A stretch of DNA of 64,000 nucleotides, from assembly GCF_900155965.1 (NCBI RefSeq), contig NZ_FTMG01000020.1, positions 1 to 64,000 on the forward strand. Reading direction: 5' to 3'. The notes under the pieces were generated by a model. It made no database searches and was not told where the DNA came from. It saw nothing but the letters and a program-made list of their open reading frames with translations. The stretch is from Mucilaginibacter lappiensis (GTDB lineage: Bacteria; Bacteroidota; Bacteroidia; Sphingobacteriales; Sphingobacteriaceae). Each line of letters opens with the position of its first letter. Position 1 is the first letter of the stretch. A program made the position numbers and the translations under genes. Below are positions 25,355 through 33,303 of this stretch, in pieces.

Positions 25355-25430
25355 CTGTCAGTCTGAGCTTGTCGAAGACTCGCGCGTAAAGGTCTCCCCA
25401 CCATGTTTCGACGGGGCTCAACATGACATC
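25355..25430. repeat. Inverted repeat of the CTGAGCTTGTCGAAG type
   Basis: CTGTCAGTCTGAGCTTGTCG (25355-) pairs roughly with the arm TTTCGACGGGGCTCAACATG near 25404-25426. It lies between the convergent WD40 and NlpC/P60 genes. Similar sequences are common intergenic repeats in many bacteria. Confidence 0.55.
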
Positions 25431-25439
25431 CTCTTTGTA

Positions 25440-26201
25440 CTACATAAACCTTCTAATACTATGAAACTTATGCGTATGGCGTTTCTGCTCTTGCGAATAG
25501 ATGCCATCTTTATCTATCGTATCAATTTTAACTTTTCCGGAGGCATGGATGATGTATTCATTGTTCATCATAATACCTACGTGGGTTACTTTGCCTGCTT
25601 CGTTGTTAAAAAAAGCCAGATCGCCTAAGCGAGCTTCTTCAATATTTTCCACAAGGACACCTTCCTGTACCTGCTGACTGGCATCACGTTTGATCCTGAT
25701 ATTATTCAAGTTAAAAACCACTTGGGTGAACCCCGAGCAATCAATACCAAAATGAGTACGGCCACCCCATAGATATGGAGAGTTTAAAAATGATTTAGCT
25801 GTTGTGGCTATATCTTCCCGCTCACCTATCTCACCGATGATCTCAAAACGTTCGTTACCTATGCGGCAGGTGGTACCTTCCAGAAAAGCAAGAGAACTAC
25901 CCGCGGGTAAATAAACAACACTGTTATCAACTATTTTCCAGGCTTGCGTTACTGCCCTATAGGTTAACGGTGGTTTGGTATGCTTCAGATTCTTGTAAGC
26001 GATATGACCGAGCATAGCAAACTGCAGGCGACCAATCCAGCCCTCATAGCCATCACTTTCGGTGATGATCTTTACCCAGCGTTCGCTCCATTCTATGATC
26101 TCAAATGCTTCGCCAAACAATACCTGCGATACCTGTTCGCTGCGGTCATTAGCTTCGGCACGCAGCGGAATAACCGCCAGATTACAAATACCGTATTCCA
26201 T
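25440..26201 (-). CDS. NlpC/P60 family cell-wall hydrolase with SH3 domains
   Basis: A 253-residue protein: an SH3b-like N-terminal part (residues 1-125; VLFGEAFEIIEWSERWVKI) and a C-terminal NlpC/P60 C40 peptidase domain. The catalytic Cys is in FGIDCSGFTQVVF (near 178) and the His in KVTHVGIMMNNEYIIHASG (near 220). Such enzymes cut between D-Glu and the diamino acid of peptidoglycan stem peptides. No signal peptide is obvious, so recycling of imported peptides in the cytoplasm (YkfC-like) is possible. It is divergent from the MarR-GNAT gene. Confidence 0.88.
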   Translation of the reverse strand: MEYGICNLAVIPLRAEANDRSEQVSQVLFGEAFEIIEWSERWVKIITESDGYEGWIGRLQFAMLGHIAYKNLKHTKPPLTYRAVTQAWKIVDNSVVYLPAGSSLAFLEGTTCRIGNERFEIIGEIGEREDIATTAKSFLNSPYLWGGRTHFGIDCSGFTQVVFNLNNIRIKRDASQQVQEGVLVENIEEARLGDLAFFNNEAGKVTHVGIMMNNEYIIHASGKVKIDTIDKDGIYSQEQKRHTHKFHSIRRFM

Positions 26202-26242
26202 TTATAATAGTGAAAAACAAATATAGAAATAAAAATAATTTA

Positions 26243-26261
26243 TATATTTGTAAGTACTTAC
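26243..26261 (+). promoter_or_regulatory. Promoter with overlapping 12-bp palindromic operator
   Basis: The -7 box TATATTTG (26243-26250) runs into the perfect palindrome GTAAGTACTTAC (26250-26261), followed by GTAACTAC just before the ATG at 26271. Binding there would cover the transcription start; autorepression by the MarR-GNAT protein is the natural reading. Confidence 0.55.
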
Positions 26262-26270
26262 GTAACTACT

Positions 26271-27215
26271 ATGAGTTTAATAGATGATTTAGAAGAACTA
26301 GCCGTTGGAGCAAGGCTCAAACGGCTTTACGAATACTTTGCAAAAGATGTTGTTTTGATTTATAAAGATGAGCAACTGAATTTTGAACCTAAATATTTTA
26401 CCCTTTACTACCTGATCAGCAAGCAGGGCGAAGCAGCCGTAACCGAAATTGCCGAAGAACTCGGTTGCACCCACCCGGGTGTTATTCACCTCGCAAAAGA
26501 GCTGGAAGAACTGGGTTTTATTGAATCGGTAAAATCTGCTTCAGATAGCCGCAAGCGCATACTTCGTTTATCAGAGAAAGGTAAAGCTTCCCTGCCCAAA
26601 TTTGAGCGGGTATGGGCCAAGATCCTGGCCCTCAATAAATCTTTATTTAATAGTCAACAAAATAATTTACTAAGCGCCATTATGGAAACAGAAGCACAAC
26701 TTAACGAAAAACCGTACTACCAGCGTTTTCAGGAAATGTTTAATCCGCAGGGTAATAACCCCGTAACGGTAACCACCTATGAGCCCCAATATGCCCGCCA
26801 TTTTAAAAACCTGAATATAGAATGGATCAATACTTATTTTACGGTAGAAGAGCATGATTTGGAGCAATTGAATCACCCCGAAGATTATATCCTTGCCGAT
26901 GGCGGCGAGATACTTTTCGCGCATATTGATGACGATGTTGTGGGTACCTGCGCGGTTATCAAAACCGGCCCTACAGAATACGAGCTGGCCAAAATGGCGG
27001 TAAGTCCCAAATACCAGGGTCGTAAAATTGGTAATGCGCTCATGGAAGCGGCTATAGTCAAAATCAAAGAATTGGAAGGCACACGCATTTGGCTCGGTTC
27101 AAACACTAAGCTTACCCCTGCCATCACCTTATATAAAAAATATGGCTTTAAAGAGTTTCAGGCGGTCGCATCACCCTATACCCGTGCCAATATCCACATG
27201 GAACTGGATCTTTAA
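26271..27215 (+). CDS. MarR-type regulator fused to GNAT acetyltransferase
   Basis: A 314-residue two-domain protein. Residues 1-145 are a MarR winged helix (AVTEIAEELGCTHPGVIHLAKELEELGFIE, with SDSRKRILRLSEKG as the wing). Residues about 165-314 are a GNAT N-acetyltransferase with the acetyl-CoA loop VSPKYQGRKIGNALMEAA (near 244-261) and the C-terminal LYKKYGFKEF. This fusion is a known family, but its ligand and acetylation substrate are not established. A palindrome overlapping the -7 box supports autoregulation. Confidence 0.9.
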   Translation: MSLIDDLEELAVGARLKRLYEYFAKDVVLIYKDEQLNFEPKYFTLYYLISKQGEAAVTEIAEELGCTHPGVIHLAKELEELGFIESVKSASDSRKRILRLSEKGKASLPKFERVWAKILALNKSLFNSQQNNLLSAIMETEAQLNEKPYYQRFQEMFNPQGNNPVTVTTYEPQYARHFKNLNIEWINTYFTVEEHDLEQLNHPEDYILADGGEILFAHIDDDVVGTCAVIKTGPTEYELAKMAVSPKYQGRKIGNALMEAAIVKIKELEGTRIWLGSNTKLTPAITLYKKYGFKEFQAVASPYTRANIHMELDL

Positions 27216-27222
27216 TAAGCAT

Positions 27223-27379
27223 GAGATGTCAGATATGAGATTTGAGACATTAAAAAACATCCTCTCCCCGCGATCTGTGTCCTCACAGATCGCTTAACAT
27301 TTATAAAGCATAGAAAAGGGGAACAGCATGCTGTTCCCCTTTTCTATGTCTCATATCTCAAATCTAATATCTCACATCT
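27223..27379. repeat. GAGATATGAGAT-word inverted repeat with embedded terminator
   Basis: ATGAGATGTCAGATATGAGA (27231 region) pairs with TCTCATATCTCAAATCTAAT (27350 region) at the two ends of the gap between convergent genes. Sister copies with the same vocabulary lie at 49215-49334 and 53922-54039. Confidence 0.7.
27309..27348. terminator. Bidirectional terminator, perfect 40-nt palindrome
   Basis: CATAGAAAAGGGGAACAGCA at 27309-27328 is the exact reverse complement of 27329-27348. GC-rich core with A/T-rich flanks, placed between the convergent MarR-GNAT and ferredoxin genes. Confidence 0.8.
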
Positions 27380-27731
27380 ATTCGTTAATGTGCAGCCAGT
27401 CTTTCTTAGCTAACAATTCTTCTTTGCTTTCGCGGATATCTTCATCATCTACACAACAATCTACAGGGCATACTGCAGCACATTGTGGCTCATCGTGAAA
27501 ACCAACACACTCGGTACATTTATCGGGTACAATGTAATATATATCATCAGAAAGGGCAGCTTGTGATTCCTCGGCATTTAATGTGTTACCATCGCCAAAA
27601 TCAATAACCCCTTTAAGCCCTGTACCATCGCTAAAGCGCCATGCCGCGCCTGCATCATAAATGGCATTATTGGGGCACTCCGGTTCGCAGGCTCCGCAGT
27701 TTATGCATTCATCGGTGATTTTAATCGCCAT
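27378..27731 (-). CDS. 2[4Fe-4S] ferredoxin, Allochromatium type
   Basis: A 117-residue electron carrier. The first cluster motif is CINCGACEPECPNNAI (residues 9-24). The second is CTECVGFHDEPQCAAVCPVD, which has the extended spacing between Cys ligands typical of low-potential Allochromatium/FdxN-like ferredoxins. About 50 residues between the motifs form a larger linker than in clostridial ferredoxins. It is divergent from an acyl-CoA reductase gene 101 bp away, a neighbour that could use reduced ferredoxin, though this is inference. Confidence 0.92.
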   Translation of the reverse strand: MAIKITDECINCGACEPECPNNAIYDAGAAWRFSDGTGLKGVIDFGDGNTLNAEESQAALSDDIYYIVPDKCTECVGFHDEPQCAAVCPVDCCVDDEDIRESKEELLAKKDWLHINE

Positions 27732-27832
27732 ATTTCTAAATATCTAATATTCTCAATTAACTTTGCCTGAAATTAACAAGCGCACAAATATAACAAAAAA
27801 AGGGTTTCGGGGTTTAAAACCTTACCATATAT

Positions 27833-28858
27833 ATGTCAAAAATTAATATAAAAAACGCAATAAATTCATTTTCAGTCTTAGGAAAGCAGTTAGCCGAACC
27901 TGATGAGCAGTTAATGGCCATTATCAACGACGAACAGTACCACAATGCCTGGTTTACACCAGAAAGTGTTTTACGTGCCGTTACCGCCATTGGCAAAATG
28001 CTCAACGAGGCCGATTTAACTACCTGGCTCTCCAAATATAACCTTTCGGGCGAAGCCCAACCCAAAAAAGTGGGGCTCATACTGGCCGGTAATATCCCGC
28101 TGGTAGGTTTCCACGATGTACTTTGTGTGCTGGCCACAGGCAACCACGCGCTCATCAAAACATCATCGCAGGATGCATACTTGATAAAACATGTACTGCA
28201 GCGTTTGGTTGATATCAATAGCAGTTTCGCCGATCAGTTCAGTTTTATCGAACGCCTCACCGATTTCGATGCCATCGTAGCTACCGGCAGCAATAACAGC
28301 TCCAGGTATTTCGACTATTATTTTGGCAAAGTACCCAACATTATCCGCAAAAACCGTAACAGCATAGCCCTGCTCACCGGCAATGAAACTGCCGAAGACC
28401 TATTTGCTCTGGGTCATGATATTTTCGATTATTATGGGTTGGGCTGTCGCAATGTATCAAAGTTGTTGGTACCTGAAGGTTATATTTTTAATTTCTTTTT
28501 TGAGTCGATAGAGGAATTTAAAACCATCATTCACCACCACAAATACAGTAACAATTACGATTACAACAAATCCATTTACCTGGTAAACAGCGACAAGCAT
28601 TTTGACAACGGCTTTTTGATGGCCAAGGAAGACGAACGTATAGCATCGCCCCTGGCCGTGGTATATTATAGTCATTATACCGATTTGCAGGCAGCGCAGC
28701 AATTACTGGCCGAACAAAGCGAAAACCTGCAGTGTATTGTCACCAAAGCGACTATTGATGTACAAAGCCAGGTGGTAGGTTTTGGCCAGAGCCAGCAACC
28801 CGCTTTATGGGATTATGCCGATGGCATTGATACAATGGATTTCTTGGCAAATCTTTAA
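27833..28858 (+). CDS. Acyl-CoA reductase (LuxC-like)
   Basis: A 341-residue aldehyde-dehydrogenase-like protein of the LuxC/acyl-CoA reductase family, which forms fatty aldehydes from acyl-CoA or acyl-enzyme. The expected catalytic Cys is in YYGLGCRNVSKLLVPEGY (near residue 205); KVGLILAGNIPLVGFHDVL (near 76) and LLTGNETAEDL are conserved. At 341 residues it is shorter than Vibrio LuxC (about 480), as in the short Bacteroidota form. No luciferase genes are present, so a role in light production is excluded; wax or aldehyde metabolism is only a possibility. Confidence 0.82.
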   Translation: MSKINIKNAINSFSVLGKQLAEPDEQLMAIINDEQYHNAWFTPESVLRAVTAIGKMLNEADLTTWLSKYNLSGEAQPKKVGLILAGNIPLVGFHDVLCVLATGNHALIKTSSQDAYLIKHVLQRLVDINSSFADQFSFIERLTDFDAIVATGSNNSSRYFDYYFGKVPNIIRKNRNSIALLTGNETAEDLFALGHDIFDYYGLGCRNVSKLLVPEGYIFNFFFESIEEFKTIIHHHKYSNNYDYNKSIYLVNSDKHFDNGFLMAKEDERIASPLAVVYYSHYTDLQAAQQLLAEQSENLQCIVTKATIDVQSQVVGFGQSQQPALWDYADGIDTMDFLANL

Positions 28859-28881
28859 AATAACAATACCTTTGGTGAGGT

Positions 28882-28960
28882 AGCATATAGTTGATAGTTC
28901 ATAGATCATAGCGAAAGCGACTGGGCACCATGAACCATGAACCATGAACCATGAACTAAC
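28882..28960. repeat. GTTCATAG/CCATGAAC-word inverted repeat
   Basis: AGTTGATAGTTCATAGATCATAG faces three tandem copies of ACCATGA (within CCATGAACCATGAACCATGA). It ends just before the ATG at 28961. Sister of 24334-24425. Confidence 0.7.
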
Positions 28961-29164
28961 ATGTATATTATAAAAGTAAAAGGCGTTGCCAAAATACCCG
29001 ATTATGTACAGCTGCGTGATGATAAGTTTACGCTACTGGCTTATTTCAGGGTTGACAGGCCTGATAAATCACTGGATAAGGTTGGACTGGCTGATAAGGC
29101 CGAATATATTATGAATATAATCAAGGATCTGCCTTTTGGACAGATCTTAAAATTAGAGCTATAA
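28961..29164 (+). CDS. Conserved 67-residue protein upstream of ftsE
   Basis: A small soluble protein without Cys or membrane segments; not recognised beyond a Bacteroidota-type conserved hypothetical. Composition is balanced (Lys, Asp, Leu, Val) and predicted strands alternate with a C-terminal helix (ADKAEYIMNIIKDLPFGQI). It ends 6 bp before ftsE, so both are surely co-transcribed. That placement suggests a link to the ABC ATPase or to the cell envelope, but nothing in its own sequence shows it. Confidence 0.7.
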   Translation: MYIIKVKGVAKIPDYVQLRDDKFTLLAYFRVDRPDKSLDKVGLADKAEYIMNIIKDLPFGQILKLEL

Positions 29165-29170
29165 AAAAAG

Positions 29171-29851
29171 ATGATCGGAAATTCTATTATTAAGCTAAAC
29201 AATGTTGATATTTTTCAGCAGTCGCACCTGGTACTGTCAAACGTTAACCTGCATATTGATAAAGGCGATTTTGTATGGCTCATTGGCCAAACCGGATCGG
29301 GCAAGAGCAGTTTGCTTAAAGTAATTTATGGTGATCTGAACCTCAAAACTGGTACCGGTCATGCCTGTGGTTACGAGTTGAGCAAATTACCCAGTCGCGA
29401 AGTCCCTTACCTGCGTCGCAAGCTGGGTATTGTTTTCCAGGATTTCCAATTACTTACCGATCGTTCTATCGAACAAAACCTACTGTTTGTGATGCGAGCC
29501 ACCGGCTGGACAGATAAAAAACTGATTGCCGACCGTACTTTGGATGTATTAGAAAAAGTAGGCTTACGTTCCAAATTAAAGAAAATGCCGCATGAGCTAT
29601 CGGGCGGTGAGCAGCAACGTGTTGTAATTGCCCGCGCCCTGTTAAATGATCCCGAAATTATCCTGGCCGATGAGCCAACCGGTAACCTTGACCCTGAAAC
29701 ATCCGAAGAAATTGTACTGCTGTTAAAACAGATCAGCCAGTCGGGCACAGCGGTATTGGTGGCTACGCACGATTATCATATCATCCGTGCTTTCCCATCA
29801 CGCATTATCAAATGCGAGAACGGTAAAGTTCTGGAAGACGCGGAAATTTAA
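29171..29851 (+). CDS. ftsE: FtsE-type ABC transporter ATP-binding protein
   Basis: A 226-residue ABC ATPase. Walker A is GQTGSGKSSLLKVIYGD (residues 37-53), the Q-loop is VFQDFQLL, the signature LSGGEQQRV, and Walker B IILADEPTGNLDPETS. The signature and short length fit FtsE, the partner of FtsX in controlling septal peptidoglycan hydrolases; LolD-like or MacB-like ATPases are alternatives. No ftsX is next to it, which is common in Bacteroidota where ftsX is elsewhere. Confidence 0.85.
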   Translation: MIGNSIIKLNNVDIFQQSHLVLSNVNLHIDKGDFVWLIGQTGSGKSSLLKVIYGDLNLKTGTGHACGYELSKLPSREVPYLRRKLGIVFQDFQLLTDRSIEQNLLFVMRATGWTDKKLIADRTLDVLEKVGLRSKLKKMPHELSGGEQQRVVIARALLNDPEIILADEPTGNLDPETSEEIVLLLKQISQSGTAVLVATHDYHIIRAFPSRIIKCENGKVLEDAEI

Positions 29852-29852
29852 C

Positions 29853-29985
29853 CGTTGATTATTAATGATTACGTTGATGACGCTGATTTTTTGACGTAGA
29901 GACACATCACATGTGTCTCTTTGCGTTAATCAATAACTCGCCAGAAAAGGAATCAACGCCATCAAAAAAATCAACGGTCATCCTG
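29853..29985. repeat. CGTTGATT/AATCAACGG inverted repeat with inner 9-bp hairpin
   Basis: ACCGTTGATTATTAATGATT at the left end pairs in part with AAAAAATCAACGGT at the right end. Inside, GAGACACAT-CAC-ATGTGTCTC is a perfect 9-bp hairpin (29896-29916 region). The outer words match the ends of the composite repeat at 3280-3735. Confidence 0.65.
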
Positions 29986-30035
29986 TCACCCCTGCATAAA
30001 ACGTGTCACTCCTTCCTGATATTAAAACATACCAC

Positions 30036-30075
30036 TGACAGCTTGTCGGCTTTATGCTAATGGCAGGATACTTGA
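30036..30075 (+). promoter_or_regulatory. Possible sigma-54-type promoter with upstream dyad for grpE-dnaJ
   Basis: TGGCAGGATACTTGA at 30061-30075 resembles the -24/-12 pattern TGGCA(C/T)-N5-TTG; the -12 half lacks the usual GC. Upstream, TGACA-GCT-TGTCG (30036-30048) is an imperfect dyad, and further TGTCAC words lie at 29988 and 30003, as expected for an enhancer-binding activator. No CIRCE element was found. Confidence 0.4.
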
Positions 30076-30090
30076 TTGGCACTATCAGCT

Positions 30091-30687
30091 ATGAAATTTA
30101 ACGATATGTTGAAGAAAAAGAAGAAAGAAAATACGGACACTCAAGATATGAATACGGCAGAACAAGAAAATTTAAACGAGAACGGGCAGGAACAAGCTCA
30201 GACCGAAACTACTGAAGCAACTACAGCAGAAGTTGTATCTGCCGAAGACAAATTGAAAGAAGAGTTGGCACAGGCAAACGACAAATACCTGCGCTTATAT
30301 GCCGAATTTGACAACTTCAGAAGACGTACCATCAAAGAGCGCGCGGAAGCCCGTGAAACAGAAGGTAAAGAACTTTTAGTGGCTTTGCTACCTGTTCTGG
30401 ACGATTTTGAGCGTGCACAACGTTCTATGGAAAATGCTGTAGATGTGGCCCCTGTTAAAGAGGGTGTTACATTGATACAGAACAAACTAAAAAACATACT
30501 GGTTCAAAAAGGGCTGAAAGAAATGACAGCGATTGGCGAACCTTTTGATGCCGACCTGCATGAGGCTATTACCAATATACCCGCCCCTACCGATGACCTG
30601 AAAGGCAAAGTGATAGACGAAATGGAAAAAGGCTATTACCTGAAAGACAGAGTAATACGTTTTGCCAAAGTAATTGTAGGAGCGTAA
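30091..30687 (+). CDS. grpE: Nucleotide exchange factor GrpE
   Basis: A 198-residue co-chaperone that releases ADP from DnaK. After an acidic, Gln/Glu-rich disordered N terminus (about 1-55), the long helix carries the family hallmark YLRLYAEFDNFRRRTIKER (near 70-88), and the C-terminal beta domain contains GLKEMTAIGEPFDADLHEAI. The start is uncertain: TTG 30076, ATG 30091, ATG 30106 and ATG 30148 are in frame; 30148 would leave room for a leader if the putative promoter at 30061 is real. dnaJ follows in the same direction; dnaK is not in the window. Confidence 0.93.
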   Translation: MKFNDMLKKKKKENTDTQDMNTAEQENLNENGQEQAQTETTEATTAEVVSAEDKLKEELAQANDKYLRLYAEFDNFRRRTIKERAEARETEGKELLVALLPVLDDFERAQRSMENAVDVAPVKEGVTLIQNKLKNILVQKGLKEMTAIGEPFDADLHEAITNIPAPTDDLKGKVIDEMEKGYYLKDRVIRFAKVIVGA

Positions 30688-30689
30688 AT

Positions 30690-30812
30690 TGATTTCGGAT
30701 TTGGGATGTTCGATTTGCGATTTAAATATTCAATTGATCATCTGTCCTAATATCAAAAATAAAAATTAACAACATATTAAATCCGAAATCGAAACTTCGA
30801 AATCCGAAATAA
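30690..30812. repeat. GATTTCGGATTT/AAATCCGAAATC inverted repeat
   Basis: GATTTCGGATTTGGGATGTT at the left faces AAATCCGAAATCGAAACTTC and GAAATCCGAAAT at the right, 7 bp before the dnaJ ATG. Same vocabulary as the his promoter repeat at 16457-16595. Confidence 0.75.
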
Positions 30813-30818
30813 AAAATT

Positions 30819-31982
30819 ATGGCTAAAAGAGATTATTACGATATCCTGGGAGTCGCCAAAGGAGCCGATGCCGACGAGATAAAAAAGGCATATCGTAAAA
30901 TGGCTATTAAATATCACCCGGATAAAAACCAGGGCGATAAAGAGGCGGAAGAAAAATTCAAGGAAGCTGCCGAAGCTTATGAAGTACTGAGCAGCCCCGA
31001 AAAGCGCCAGCGTTATGATCAGTTTGGTCATTCGGCCAACGCCTCGTCACCAAATGGTGGTGGTTATGGCGGTCAGGGTATGAATATGGACGACATATTT
31101 AGCCAGTTTGGTGATATTTTTGGCGGTGGCAGTCCGTTCGAAGGATTTTTTGGCGGTGGCCGTCAAGGTGGCGGTGCTGGCAGGCGCGTGGCACGTGGCA
31201 GCAACCTGCGCATCAAAGTACGTTTAACCCTCGAAGAAATAGCCAATGGCGCCGAAAAGAAGATCAAAGTTAACAAACAGATCGTTTGTAAAACCTGCGA
31301 TGGTTCGGGCGCTAAGGATAAAGCATCATTCCAAACCTGTAAAACATGCGGTGGCTCTGGCGCGGTGCGCAGGGTAACCAATACCATACTGGGCCAGATG
31401 CAGACTACCAGCACCTGCCCTACCTGTAATGGCGAAGGCTCAACCATACTGTCAAAATGTACTGTTTGTCATGGCGATGGCGTGGTTCGTGGCGAAGAAC
31501 TGATCACCATTAACGTTCCTGCTGGTGTAAGCGAAGGCATGCAGCTGAGCATGAGCGGCAAAGGTAACGCTGCCCCACGTGGCGGTGTACCGGGCGATCT
31601 GATTATCCTGATCGAAGAGATCCCGCACGAAACACTGAAACGCGATGGCAACAATATAATATATGACCTGCACGTAAATTTTGTGGATGCAACCCTAGGT
31701 ACCACTGTAGAAGTGCCAACCATTGACGGCAAAGCCAAGATCAAAATTGATCCGGGAACACAAGGAGGTAAAATACTGCGCCTAAAAGCCAAAGGCGTGC
31801 CTGAAGTGAACTCTTACCATCGTGGCGACCAATTGGTGCATATCAATATATGGACACCAAAGGCACTGAGCCGCGAAGAACGCGAGCTGTTGGAAAAACT
31901 ACAGGATTCACCAAACTTTAAACCCAATCCAGGCAAAAACGAAAAAAGCTTCTTTGACCGGATGAAGGAATATTTTGAATAA
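30819..31982 (+). CDS. dnaJ: Chaperone protein DnaJ
   Basis: A 387-residue type I Hsp40. The J domain (1-70) has KYHPDKNQGDKEAEEKF with the HPD triad that stimulates DnaK ATPase. A Gly/Phe-rich linker follows (about 75-130), then four zinc-binding repeats CKTCDGSG, CKTCGGSG, CPTCNGEG and CTVCHGDG (about 163-225) and the substrate-binding C-terminal domains. It delivers unfolded proteins to DnaK and works with GrpE from the gene before it. A terminator lies 37 bp downstream. Confidence 0.97.
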   Translation: MAKRDYYDILGVAKGADADEIKKAYRKMAIKYHPDKNQGDKEAEEKFKEAAEAYEVLSSPEKRQRYDQFGHSANASSPNGGGYGGQGMNMDDIFSQFGDIFGGGSPFEGFFGGGRQGGGAGRRVARGSNLRIKVRLTLEEIANGAEKKIKVNKQIVCKTCDGSGAKDKASFQTCKTCGGSGAVRRVTNTILGQMQTTSTCPTCNGEGSTILSKCTVCHGDGVVRGEELITINVPAGVSEGMQLSMSGKGNAAPRGGVPGDLIILIEEIPHETLKRDGNNIIYDLHVNFVDATLGTTVEVPTIDGKAKIKIDPGTQGGKILRLKAKGVPEVNSYHRGDQLVHINIWTPKALSREERELLEKLQDSPNFKPNPGKNEKSFFDRMKEYFE

Positions 31983-32014
31983 AAGCTAAAAGCAGAAGGC
32001 CTAAAGCTGACAGC
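31983..32014. repeat. AAGCTAAAAGCAGAAGGC-word repeat
   Basis: Short run of the words AAGCTAAAAGC, CTAAAGCTGACAGC directly behind dnaJ, same vocabulary as 5971-6006 and 36268-36363. Confidence 0.45.
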
Positions 32015-32018
32015 ATAT

Positions 32019-32055
32019 AAAAAAGCTCAGGATCATTATGATTTTGAGCTTTTTT
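32019..32055 (+). terminator. Rho-independent terminator after dnaJ
   Basis: AAAAAAGCTCA pairs with TGAGCTTTTTT; stem followed by a T-run, ending the grpE-dnaJ transcript. Confidence 0.8.
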
Positions 32056-32093
32056 GATTTTGATACCTTGGCTGTATTACTTATTATTGAGTT

Positions 32094-33239
32094 ATGCGTA
32101 AATCGTTAAAACTTATCCTAAGTATAGCCTTATTCCTCTCTTGCGATTGTCTTTTCGCCCAAGCACCATCCATACGCAATAATTACCAAACTGAAGCCGG
32201 TGTACCCCATTTAAAAATTGAGCGGAGCATGATTTACTCGCCTGATAAGGAATGGTTATATAATCATCACCCTTCTATTATCCATTTCAAGGATCGCTTT
32301 ATAGCGATATGGAGCAACGGGCTTATTGATGAGGATTCACCAGGCCAGCGGGTAGTTTATGCTACTTCTACAGATTTTGTGCATTGGTCGAAGCCTGAAG
32401 TGCTGGCATCGCCCGGAAAATTTAAAGACACACTCACCGTGCTTACCGCTGCCGGATTATATCAATACAAAGGAACCCTGGTAGCCTATTATGGCGAATA
32501 CACCAAACACCGGCAAAACACGCACCTGTGGGCCAAAACCAGTACCGATGGCATCCATTGGAGCAGTGCGATAGATATGCACGTACCATTGATCCCCAAC
32601 CATGGCCCCGAGGCTACCCAAAGCGGCCGGCTCATTATCAGTGGTAATTTTATGTTCCCATATACCGATGATCCTAAGGGTATTTCGGGTTGGAAAATCA
32701 GCAGTTTTTACCCCAATTCGTTATACACCCAGGATAACTCTGCTGCCTTTTATGCCCCAGCCACCAAACTGGGCCTGCCCCCGCTATGTGAGGGCTCCTT
32801 TTTTGAAACCGACGACCATATACTGCACATGCTGCTGCGCGTTACCGGTAAGGGCTGGAAGGGCCACCTGTGGCTTACCGAAAGCAAGGATAAGGGCCAA
32901 AGCTGGTCGCGACCGGTGGAAACCGCATTTTCTGATAACGATAGCAAATTTCATTTCGGTCGCCTGTCAAATAAGCGTTTTTATTACGTAGGCATCCCGG
33001 ATACGCTGCACCACTACGCCCGTAACCCGCTGGTATTGTCACTCTCCCAAAACGGTGAAACTTTTGATAAAAATTACATTATTGCCGATGAACCTTATCA
33101 CCTGAAAAAAGAAGGTTTATGGAAAGGTGGTCAGTATGGTTATCCGCACACCATTGTTTATAATGGCTATATGTATGTGATCATTTCAAGGCAAAAAGAA
33201 GCTATTGAAATATTGAAATTCAGCTTAAACCAATTTTAA
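32094..33239 (+). CDS. Secreted sialidase-like / glycoside-hydrolase-like beta-propeller protein
   Basis: A 381-residue exported protein with a signal peptide (LKLILSIALFLSCDCLFA, cleavage near residue 22). The rest has the five- or six-blade propeller pattern of exo-alpha-sialidase-like (BNR) proteins: HHPSIIHFKDRFIAIWSNG, VVYATSTDFVHWSKP, WAKTSTDGIHWSS, LWLTESKDKGQSWSRP (a BNR/Asp-box), and a final YPHTIVYNGYMYVIISR. Catalytic residues of true sialidases could not be assigned, so it may act on other glycans or only bind them. Confidence 0.7.
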   Translation: MRKSLKLILSIALFLSCDCLFAQAPSIRNNYQTEAGVPHLKIERSMIYSPDKEWLYNHHPSIIHFKDRFIAIWSNGLIDEDSPGQRVVYATSTDFVHWSKPEVLASPGKFKDTLTVLTAAGLYQYKGTLVAYYGEYTKHRQNTHLWAKTSTDGIHWSSAIDMHVPLIPNHGPEATQSGRLIISGNFMFPYTDDPKGISGWKISSFYPNSLYTQDNSAAFYAPATKLGLPPLCEGSFFETDDHILHMLLRVTGKGWKGHLWLTESKDKGQSWSRPVETAFSDNDSKFHFGRLSNKRFYYVGIPDTLHHYARNPLVLSLSQNGETFDKNYIIADEPYHLKKEGLWKGGQYGYPHTIVYNGYMYVIISRQKEAIEILKFSLNQF

Positions 33240-33303
33240 TAATAGTTGATGGTTTTGTTTAGCAAACATTTAGTTTATAAATTGCCGTTTAAACCATCGC
33301 CTT

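Noticed and set aside
25326..25628. Plus-strand ORF overlapping the NlpC/P60 gene
   Set aside because: It runs through an inverted repeat and opposite to a well supported gene; a shadow.
27833..28858. Bioluminescence system
   Set aside because: Only a LuxC-like reductase is present; no luciferase or LuxD/LuxE genes.
30036..30090. CIRCE element before grpE
   Set aside because: No TTAGCACTC-N9-GAGTGCTAA-like dyad is present.
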